DNA from: an uncultured Bacteroidales bacterium
Lineage (GTDB): Bacteria > Bacteroidota > Bacteroidia > Bacteroidales > P3
Assembly: GCA_946406015.1 (NCBI GenBank)
Contig: CAMJJD010000015.1
Location: 1-41,010, forward strand
DNA length: 41,010 bases
Direction: 5' to 3'
This document shows, in pieces, positions 23,684-30,031 of the stretch. Both the position numbers and the translations under genes were made by a program. Numbering within the stretch: the stretch's first letter is position 1; every line of letters begins with the position of its first letter. Below the pieces are notes generated by a model. It was given only the letters and a program-made list of their open reading frames with translations. It did not search any database and was not told the DNA's origin.

Positions 23684-23995
23684 TTATTTGTATTTCACTG
23701 CGGTTCCGAACACCAGCACCTCGGCGGCCTGCGCCATGATGCTGTTGGTGGTGAAGCGCACACCGAGGATGGCGTCGGCGCCTAGGCGCACGGCATTGTT
23801 CACCATGCGTTGGGTGGCTATCTCACGGGCTTTCTCCATCATACCGGTGTAGCTGCCCAGCTCGCCACCCACAATGCCCTTGAGCTGCTGCCCGAGGTCG
23901 GCGAACATGTTCTTTGCCTGGATGGTACTGCCGCTGACAATACCGATTTCTTCATAATTGCACCCCTGCAGGGTTTCTACTGTTACTAGTTTCAT
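23684..23995 (-). CDS. YbjQ / UPF0145 family protein
   Basis: A 103-residue cytoplasmic protein of the YbjQ (UPF0145, PF01906) family. The pattern is clear: TVETLQGCNYEEIGIVSGSTIQAKN, LGSYTGMMEKAREIATQRMVNNAVRLGADAILGVRF, then MAQAAEVLVFGTAVKYK. Family members form pentameric rings; the older heavy-metal-binding label is not demonstrated. I chose ATG 23995; residues before it would be A/T-rich leader. It is the first gene of the cluster running down to gntR, 12 bases ahead of the esterase-like gene. Confidence 0.9.
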   Translation of the reverse strand: MKLVTVETLQGCNYEEIGIVSGSTIQAKNMFADLGQQLKGIVGGELGSYTGMMEKAREIATQRMVNNAVRLGADAILGVRFTTNSIMAQAAEVLVFGTAVKYK

Positions 23996-24036
23996 AATGT
24001 TTGTTTTATTATTGTTATATGCTTTGTATTGTGGCT

Positions 24037-24050
24037 GGACGCTTGCGTCC
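24037..24050. terminator. Small hairpin GGACGCTTGCGTCC
   Basis: A 14-base palindrome between the outer-membrane barrel gene stop and the YbjQ start, followed on the minus strand by an A/T-rich stretch. It may weaken transcription from the barrel gene into the cluster, but without a clear T-run it is uncertain. Confidence 0.35.
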
Positions 24051-24061
24051 GGCATCCGGGA

Positions 24062-26512
24062 CTACATCTGCGGCATGCCGCTGCCGGTGTCGGTGGCACC
24101 TTGGCGGGCTTTGCTTTCGAGCTCCATCTTGCCGATGCGCCAGGTGAGGCCGAGGCTGACGAAGCGGCTGTCGTACTTGGTGCTGCCGGTGGTCTGGTAT
24201 GCCGGGGCGGTGGTATTTTCGCCCCATTCGGCCATGCCGAAGATGTCGTTGACGTTAAAGTAGACGCTCATCTTGCGGTCGAAGAAGTCGCTGCTCAGGC
24301 CGAAGTCCACACCCTTGTTGGCCACGCTCATGCTGTAGAGGCCCAGGCGGGGCGAGCTATAGTGGGCGTTGGCGAAGACCTCCAGTTTGTTCCACAGTTT
24401 GGTCCACACATTGACGCGGGCACTCCACGACCACTTGTTGTCGCTGAAGCCTTCGTAGTTGTAGGCGTAGTTGAACACCGAGGCGTTGAGGCGGACATTG
24501 AGGAAGCCCGTGGGACGGTAGGTTATGTTGGCCTCGAGGCCCTCGGTGTGGCTGGAGCCGATGTTCTCCGGACGGGTGTAGTTGACCAGCTGCGTGGCGG
24601 GGAAGTAGGCCGGGGCATAGCCGGCATAGGCCATGGTGCCTATCTCATCGGTGTTGGCGCGGAAGTAGGCGCTGAGGTTCAGCATGCCGAAGCCCATGAT
24701 GTACTTGCTCCAGGCGGCCTCGAGGTTGTGGGTGTAGGACATGCGCAGATTGGGGTTGCCGGTCGAGTAGGAGTAGTCGTCGTAGATGTTGAAGTCGTAG
24801 TACTTCGAGAAGTCTTCGCTGTGGGCGAAGCGGCGGGTGTAGCTCAGGCTGTAGGAGGTGAAGTTCTTGGCCTGGTAGCTGAGGTGGATGGAAGGGACAA
24901 AGCCCGGGAAGGCGGTATCGATAAGCACGCGGTCGTTTATCCCGGGATGCTCGATATAACCCTGGGCGAAGTCCTCCTCGAAGCGCATGCCGAGCTTGGC
25001 CGTAAAGCCGCCCCAGCGCTTCTGCAGCGTGGCATAGGCCGCCACGTTCTGGAAGTCGGTCGCCGCATCGAACGAGCGCAGCGCGATGTTGTCGTAACTT
25101 CCCGCAGCGCCCATGGTGTCCATCGTCTGGCCGATGCTGCTGTGCGCATAGCCCAGCGTGGCACCGGCGACCAGCTCGAAGTTGTGCTTCAGCGGGTGCA
25201 CATAGTCGAGGCTGAGGTTCAGGTGCGGGTTGTGGTTGTAGCTCCCGTCGCGGCGGCGCAGGGTGTCGCGCAGCGGGTCACGGTAGGCGTAGGTGCTGTA
25301 GGCGGTGCCCGTGTTGTTCGACGTGTTGCCGTTGAGCGACAGCGAGAGCTTGCGCCCCGTGGTGTCGAAGCGGTGCTCGAGCCAGGCGCCCATGTAGCCG
25401 CCCCAGAACATGCCGTCGTCGTTCGAGTGCTCGTAGCGGTATCCGAGGTTGAGGGGCGAGGGGTACTCGTAGTAGTCAAGGTCCATAGTCGTGTGGCTGC
25501 GGCCCCAGTAGGGGTAGATGCCGGCCCAGGTGGCCAGGTTGGTCTTTTCGCTTATCTTCCAGTTGAAATTCAGACCAGTGTAGCCTCCGATGTTGCGGCT
25601 GCGTATGGTGTCGAAGTGACTCTGATAGCGACTGGTGTCGCCCGCAGCGTCCAGCAGCGTCGACGTGCCGTCGGAGTACATGTTGTGTACAGCGACGTTG
25701 GCGTTCACATAGATGTTCATGTCGAACCGCTCGTTGGCATAGACATACGAGGCCCAGGGCGAGAAGCTCGGCATGGTGTTGGCGCGGAAGCCGAGGCTGA
25801 GGAATTCGTTGCGTTTCACGGTCTGGTTGGTGACGATGTTGATCACGCCGCCGGTGGTCGAGTAGCGCGCCGATGGGTTGGTGATGACCTCGATGCGCTC
25901 GATGGCGCCCGCCGGCAGGGTTTTGATGTACTGCTTCAGGGCCTCCTCGTTCATGTGCGAGGGCTGGTCGTTAATCCAAATCTCGACACTCGAGACGCCG
26001 CGCAGCGTGATGTTGCCCTCGGCATCCACCTCCACGCCCGGCGCATTCTGCAGCGCGTCGCTGGCGGTACCGGTCTGGATGGAGGGGTCTTCTTTAGTAT
26101 TATACATATTCTTTTCGCCATCCATAGCGTAGAGAGGCTTCTGCGCCACCACCTGCACCTCCTCCAAGGTGGTGCCCTGCTGCAGCTCAATCCTAAGATC
26201 CTTGATGTCGTCAAGGACTTTTAGGTCTTTTAGAACCGTCAGGTAGCCCACAAACGAGGCCTGCATCAGATAGTCACCCGCCGTCACCTCCTCGATGGCA
26301 AAACGCCCGTTGAAGTCGGTGGTGGCACCACGCATGAACACCGTGTCGGCCGGACGCATCAGGGCCACGTTGACGAAAGGCATCGGCTCGCCCGTCTGAG
26401 CGTCTACCACCCTACCCTTCACCTGTAGGTTTTGGGCCTTCACTGCCCCTCCGAAGGAGAAAAACACCAGCAGCATCACGGCTGCAATTTTCTGTAACTT
26501 ACTGTGTGTCAT
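24062..26512 (-). CDS. TonB-dependent-receptor-like outer membrane barrel (OMP_b-brl_3)
   Basis: An 816-residue outer-membrane protein. The signal peptide (about 1-26) is followed by a carboxypeptidase-regulatory-like domain (LQVKGRVVDAQTGEPMPFVNVAL, 28-112), a plug-like region (SDALQNAPGVEVDAEGNITLRG, EIWINDQPS, IERIEVITNPSARYSTTGGVINIVT) and a large Tyr/aromatic-rich beta barrel to the C-terminus. The domain order matches the outer membrane beta-barrel family PF14905. The ligand is not deducible. It is divergent from the Wzz-like gene. A TACTTTTG promoter box at 26567-26560, with TTTTG 18 bases further, gives the start. It may be the first gene of the transcript continuing into the YbjQ cluster, with a weak hairpin between. 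Confidence 0.93.
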   Translation of the reverse strand: MTHSKLQKIAAVMLLVFFSFGGAVKAQNLQVKGRVVDAQTGEPMPFVNVALMRPADTVFMRGATTDFNGRFAIEEVTAGDYLMQASFVGYLTVLKDLKVLDDIKDLRIELQQGTTLEEVQVVAQKPLYAMDGEKNMYNTKEDPSIQTGTASDALQNAPGVEVDAEGNITLRGVSSVEIWINDQPSHMNEEALKQYIKTLPAGAIERIEVITNPSARYSTTGGVINIVTNQTVKRNEFLSLGFRANTMPSFSPWASYVYANERFDMNIYVNANVAVHNMYSDGTSTLLDAAGDTSRYQSHFDTIRSRNIGGYTGLNFNWKISEKTNLATWAGIYPYWGRSHTTMDLDYYEYPSPLNLGYRYEHSNDDGMFWGGYMGAWLEHRFDTTGRKLSLSLNGNTSNNTGTAYSTYAYRDPLRDTLRRRDGSYNHNPHLNLSLDYVHPLKHNFELVAGATLGYAHSSIGQTMDTMGAAGSYDNIALRSFDAATDFQNVAAYATLQKRWGGFTAKLGMRFEEDFAQGYIEHPGINDRVLIDTAFPGFVPSIHLSYQAKNFTSYSLSYTRRFAHSEDFSKYYDFNIYDDYSYSTGNPNLRMSYTHNLEAAWSKYIMGFGMLNLSAYFRANTDEIGTMAYAGYAPAYFPATQLVNYTRPENIGSSHTEGLEANITYRPTGFLNVRLNASVFNYAYNYEGFSDNKWSWSARVNVWTKLWNKLEVFANAHYSSPRLGLYSMSVANKGVDFGLSSDFFDRKMSVYFNVNDIFGMAEWGENTTAPAYQTTGSTKYDSRFVSLGLTWRIGKMELESKARQGATDTGSGMPQM

Positions 26513-26559
26513 TTTATAATTTGATTATTGTATCGCTGTATTAGTTAACTAGTACACTG

Positions 26560-26567
26560 CAAAAGTA
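26560..26567 (-). promoter_or_regulatory. -7 box of the outer-membrane barrel gene
   Basis: Minus-strand TACTTTTG fits TAnnTTTG; TTTTG lies 18 bases upstream as a -33 element. The ATG is 48 bases downstream. Confidence 0.7.
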
Positions 26568-26696
26568 ACACTATTTTTCAAACCACAAAAAAAATATTTT
26601 GCCAAAATACAAATTTTAACATTTATTAAGAAATACCGGTGGTGCCAGACCCATATTCACAGATTCAAGAATGCCTTATTCTCAATCATTTACATT

Positions 26697-26752
26697 ACGT
26701 TCTTCTCACGTTCTTCTTGAAATCGGGAAGAACGTGAGAGGAACGTGAGAGG
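26697..26752. repeat. 11-bp direct repeats forming a hairpin
   Basis: ACGTTCTTCTC and ACGTTCTTCTT (26697-26718) face GAACGTGAGAG twice (26731-26752). CTCACGTTCTTC (26706-26717) and GAAGAACGTGAG (26728-26739) form a perfect 12-bp stem with a 10-base loop. The architecture resembles the 11-bp repeat at 8585-8634, though the unit sequence differs. Confidence 0.7.
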
Positions 26753-26862
26753 AACGCACAACAAAACCGCCTCTCAATCACCCACTTGACAACTTATTTC
26801 CCCCGTGGCACAATATTCGGAGGAGATCATCGTTTTTACAATTATTAATTACAATTAATATA

Positions 26863-27723
26863 ATGGAACAAACTTTCGGAAACAATTACGACCATCAGGC
26901 CACGGCACGCTTCTTCCGCCGCTGGTGGAAGGTGCTGGCCATCGTGGCTGTGGTGGCCGCGGCGGTGTCGCTCCTGGTGGCGATGCTTATCAAGCCCCTC
27001 TACAAGTCGAGCGCGGTGATTTTCCCCACCAACTCGAACCGCCTATCGAAGGCCATCATGGACTACCACTACAGTCTCGACTTCATGGACTATGGCATCG
27101 AGCGCGACTGCGAGTATGCCATCCAGATTCTCACCTCGAAGCGTATGCAGCATGCCGTGTGCGAGCACTTCAACCTGATGGAGCACTACGCCATCAAGGG
27201 GGCCAACCCGCTGTTCAAGCTGGAGAAGCAGTATAAGAGCAACATCACGGTGAAACGCACCGACTTCCTGGGTGTGGAGATTGGCGTGCTGGACCAGGAC
27301 CCGCAGTGGGCCGCCGACATAGCCAACTATATGGCCGCCATGTACGACACGCTGTGCCACGAGATACACGCCGACCGAGCAGCCTCGGCCGCCGAGGTGA
27401 TGAACGGTGTGGTGGGCGCGATGGAGCAGGAGATTGACTCGCTGGACAGGTGCAAAGCGGAAAGTGGAAAGTGGAAAGAGATTTTGATTGCCGACAAGTG
27501 CGAGCAGCTGGCCGACCTGCAGACGCGTGCCATGCAGACCAACGTGGACCGCTCGCTCGAGGTGAGCTACAAGTACTTGGTCGACAGCGCCACACCGGCC
27601 GACAAGAAGGCCTACCCCAAACGCATGCTCATCGTGCTGGGCGGCATGCTGGGCGCCGTGGTGGTGTGTGTCTTCGGCCTGCTGGTGTTCTGCCCGGAGA
27701 AGAAAGAAGAAACTAAGTGTTAA
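26863..27723 (+). CDS. Wzz-type polysaccharide chain-length protein
   Basis: A 286-residue inner-membrane protein with the Wzz layout: a basic N-terminus, TM1 (about 24-46), a periplasmic helical region, and TM2 (about 255-278). PLYKSSAVIFPTNSN just after TM1 is the usual start of the periplasmic domain. It would control chain length or export of surface polysaccharide. A heptamer tract (27454-27480) encodes KAESGKWKE within the coiled coil. The last codons (ETKC) and stop are the first units of the 28-copy array, so the natural end may have been changed by the repeat. No tyrosine kinase domain is present. Confidence 0.88.
   Translation: MEQTFGNNYDHQATARFFRRWWKVLAIVAVVAAAVSLLVAMLIKPLYKSSAVIFPTNSNRLSKAIMDYHYSLDFMDYGIERDCEYAIQILTSKRMQHAVCEHFNLMEHYAIKGANPLFKLEKQYKSNITVKRTDFLGVEIGVLDQDPQWAADIANYMAAMYDTLCHEIHADRAASAAEVMNGVVGAMEQEIDSLDRCKAESGKWKEILIADKCEQLADLQTRAMQTNVDRSLEVSYKYLVDSATPADKKAYPKRMLIVLGGMLGAVVVCVFGLLVFCPEKKEETKC
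27454..27480. repeat. In-frame heptamer tract AAAGTGG x3.9
   Basis: AAAGCGG, AAAGTGG, AAAGTGG, AAAGAG inside the Wzz-like gene, encoding KAESGKWKE in the predicted coiled coil. It keeps the 7-bp period. Confidence 0.7.
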
Positions 27724-27909
27724 GTGTTAAGTGTTGAGTGTTAAGTGTTGAGTGTTAAGTGTTAAGTGTTAAGTGTTGAGTGTTAAGTGTTAAGTGTTGA
27801 GTGTTGAGTGTTAAGTGTTAAGTGTTGAGTGTTAAGTGTTAAGTGTTGAGTGTTAGGTGTTAAGTGTTAAGTGTTAGGTGTTAAGTGTTAAGTGTTGAGT
27901 GTTGAGTGT
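27714..27909. repeat. Array of 28 perfect-phase heptamers T(A/G)(A/G)GTGT
   Basis: Twenty-eight units of exactly 7 bases, with no insertions or deletions. Five positions are invariant in all 28 units; only positions 2 and 3 vary, and only between A and G: 18 TAAGTGT, 8 TGAGTGT, 2 TAGGTGT, never TGGGTGT. The first unit lies in the last codons of the Wzz-like gene; the stop TAA belongs to the second. The array is immediately followed by CTGTAAA and CATTCTW units. Confidence 0.95.
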
Positions 27910-27913
27910 TAAA

Positions 27914-27982
27914 CTGTAAACTGTAAACTTTACCCCATTTCATTCTTAATTCTTCATTCTACATTCTACATTCTTCATTCTT
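27914..27982. repeat. Composite array: CTGTAAA x2, spacer, CATTCTW x6
   Basis: CTGTAAA twice (27914-27927), the CTTTACCCCATTT spacer, then CATTCTT, AATTCTT, CATTCTA, CATTCTA, CATTCTT, CATTCTT (27941-27982). It has the same modules, order and orientation as 18005-18150. It ends 12 bases before the O-antigen ligase ATG. Confidence 0.88.
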
Positions 27983-27994
27983 TCGACTCTTTGT

Positions 27995-29485
27995 ATGACA
28001 AAAGCCTTCATAAAACGCAACAGAGGTCTTCTGGCAGCATTGCTGCTGACGGCGCTGTTCATCGTGGCCGAAGCCGAGGTGATGTACTGGAAGGGAGGCA
28101 TCGCGATGGCGCTGGTGCCGCTGGCGCTGCTGGTGGTTTGGCTTTTCTATGTGCGCCTCGAGACGGGCCTGCTGCTGACGGCCCTGCTGACACCTTTCGC
28201 CATCAACGTGGCCCTGATGCCCGGCATGGAACTCTCCATGCCCGTCGAGCCCATGATGATACTCTTCAGCTTTTTCTTCCTCTTCCGTATACTAGTTGCC
28301 CACAACTACGACTTGAGAATACTGCGGCATCCCGTGTCGGCGCTACTGCTGGCCAGCTTGGCCTGGTGGGTGGTGACAAGCTGTACATCCCGTCTGCCGT
28401 GGGTATCGTTCAAGTACTTCCTCTCACGTCTGTGGTTCGTCATACCGTTCTACTTCGCTGCCGTGCAGATATTTCGCAACCGTGAGCGCATCGCCCAATT
28501 CTACTGGGCATACGCCATCGGCCTCGGCATCGTCATTCTTATCGCCACAACCAAGACGCTGGGCAACTTCAGCGACCTGCAGACCCTCCACCGCGTGATG
28601 CGCCCCTTTTACAACGACCACACGGCCTACGGCTGCGCCATAGCGCTGATGCTGCCGGCGGCCTTTTACTTTTTAGGAGTTAAGGAGACAGGAGACAAGG
28701 AGATAAGGCAAAAGCGTCAGTCTAGGTATCGTCTTACCTCCTTATCTCCTTACCTCCTTATCTCCATTATATTAATCGCACTGCTCTGTACCGGTTTGCT
28801 CTTCAGCTACTGCCGTGCAGCATGGATCAGCGTTGTGGCGGCGGCAGGCATCTATGTGCTCGTCCGTATGGGCATGAAGGTGAAGTGGATGGTGCTGCTC
28901 TTTGGCTTGGGGGTAGGCTTGTTCTTCGTCTACCAGAGTGACGTGCTTTACAAGCTAGGCAAGAACCACCAGGACAGCAGCTACACGCTGGCCGACCAGG
29001 TGAAGAGCATTTCCAACATTTCGACCGACGCCAGCAATGTGGAGCGCCTCAATCGCTGGGCGTCGGCCATGCGCCTGTGGAAGGAGAGCCCCGTGTTCGG
29101 CGTAGGTCCCGGCACCTACCAGTTCCTTTATGGCAGCTACCAGAAGAGCTACCAACTTTCGACCATCAGCACCAACGCCGGCGACCTGGGCAACGCCCAC
29201 AGCGAATACATAGGCCCCATGACCGAACAGGGACTGCCGGGCGTACTGCTCGTGGTGGCATTGTTCCTCACCACCTTCGCCACCGGCGTACGAGTCTACC
29301 GCACCGCCAAAGACCCCGCCGTAGGACGTATGGCGCTGGCATTCACCCTCTCGCTCTTCACCTACTACGTGCACGGAGTCTTCAACAACTTCCTCGACAC
29401 CGACAAACTATCGGTCCCCTTCTGGGCCTTCACCGCCGTGGTGGTGGCACTCGACCTGTACTCCGAAAAACGCGAAACGACATGA
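27995..29485 (+). CDS. O-antigen ligase family protein
   Basis: A 496-residue polytopic membrane protein of the Wzy_C/WaaL family with about 11-12 TM segments. The large periplasmic loop contains the family pattern NVERLNRWASAMRLWKESPVFGVGPGTYQF followed by a conserved NAHSEY (His) near 395-400. It would join polysaccharide to lipid A core or polymerise it. Residues about 229-260 (LGVKETGDKEIRQKRQSRYRLTSLSPYLL) are encoded by an inverted repeat and look like an insertion in a loop. Start and leader are formed by heptamer repeats with no ribosome binding site. Its stop overlaps the NlpC/P60 start (ATGA). Confidence 0.88.
   Translation: MTKAFIKRNRGLLAALLLTALFIVAEAEVMYWKGGIAMALVPLALLVVWLFYVRLETGLLLTALLTPFAINVALMPGMELSMPVEPMMILFSFFFLFRILVAHNYDLRILRHPVSALLLASLAWWVVTSCTSRLPWVSFKYFLSRLWFVIPFYFAAVQIFRNRERIAQFYWAYAIGLGIVILIATTKTLGNFSDLQTLHRVMRPFYNDHTAYGCAIALMLPAAFYFLGVKETGDKEIRQKRQSRYRLTSLSPYLLISIILIALLCTGLLFSYCRAAWISVVAAAGIYVLVRMGMKVKWMVLLFGLGVGLFFVYQSDVLYKLGKNHQDSSYTLADQVKSISNISTDASNVERLNRWASAMRLWKESPVFGVGPGTYQFLYGSYQKSYQLSTISTNAGDLGNAHSEYIGPMTEQGLPGVLLVVALFLTTFATGVRVYRTAKDPAVGRMALAFTLSLFTYYVHGVFNNFLDTDKLSVPFWAFTAVVVALDLYSEKRETT
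28674..28765. repeat. Inverted repeat inserted in the O-antigen ligase frame
   Basis: Left arm: AGGAGTT, AAGGAGA, CAGGAGA and CAAGGAGATAAGG. Right arm: CTTACCTC, CTTATCTC units in the inverse orientation. Between them lies AAAAGCGTCAGTCTAGG, which contains GCGTCAG, part of the core of the four-helix-bundle arms. The frame stays open and encodes a highly charged loop. Confidence 0.65.
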
Positions 29486-30024
29486 GAAGATGGGTCATAC
29501 TCATTCTGCTGCTGGCCGCGATACCGGCTGCAGCACAGGTCTCTCAACGCCATAATTGCTGGGACATCGACGTCGAACTCGACAACACACGTCCGCCCTA
29601 CCGACAACCACACACCATCGCCACAGCCGACTCGGGGCTGATGCTTGTGGCCATGGCCAAGGAATACATCGGTACCCATTACCGCTATGGCGGCCGCAGT
29701 CCCAAGGGGTTCGATTGCGCCGGCTTCGCACTCTACCTCTACCGCCACTTCGGCTATGACCTGCCCGGCTGGAGCGGTGCCCAAGCCAAACTGGGCGTCG
29801 AGGTGAACGACACCCGCAACCTTCAAGCCGGCGACCTTGTCTTCTTCGGAGGGCGCCACAGTCACAAGATAGTGGGGCACACCGGCATAGCCATTCAGAC
29901 CGACCCGTCGACCGGGGTCTTCACCTTCATCCACGCCTCCACCCACGGCGGCGTCATCATCAGCCGCAGCACCGAACCCTACTACGCCCAGCGCTACCTC
30001 ACCGCCCGCCGGATATTCAAATAA
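29482..30024 (+). CDS. NlpC/P60 family peptidoglycan hydrolase
   Basis: A 180-residue exported cysteine peptidase that would cut cell-wall peptides. After the signal peptide (about 1-18) the C40 fold shows the catalytic Cys in GFDCAGFALYLYRHFG, His in VGHTGIAIQT and a third residue, His in FIHAST. The start is ATG 29482, overlapping the ligase stop by four bases; a longer frame upstream runs inside the ligase gene. It ends 7 bases before the convergent CLC gene. Confidence 0.93.
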   Translation: MRRWVILILLLAAIPAAAQVSQRHNCWDIDVELDNTRPPYRQPHTIATADSGLMLVAMAKEYIGTHYRYGGRSPKGFDCAGFALYLYRHFGYDLPGWSGAQAKLGVEVNDTRNLQAGDLVFFGGRHSHKIVGHTGIAIQTDPSTGVFTFIHASTHGGVIISRSTEPYYAQRYLTARRIFK

Positions 30025-30031
30025 AAGATGA

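Larger units (their letters stand above)
26513..26862. other. 350-base divergent intergenic region
   Basis: Between the outer-membrane barrel gene and the Wzz-like gene. It holds the minus-strand promoter of the barrel gene (26560-26567), an A/T-rich block, an 11-bp repeat hairpin (26697-26752) and an A/T-rich leader for the Wzz-like gene. No TAnnTTTG box for the plus strand was found, and no RNA gene. Confidence 0.65.

Noticed and set aside
24029-26224. A 731-codon plus-strand frame opposite the outer-membrane barrel gene
   Set aside because: Its translation is repetitive Val/Ala/Gly/Glu with no domain, while the minus strand encodes a clear barrel protein.
27714-27909. CRISPR array
   Set aside because: Units are contiguous 7-mers without spacers, and no cas genes are present.
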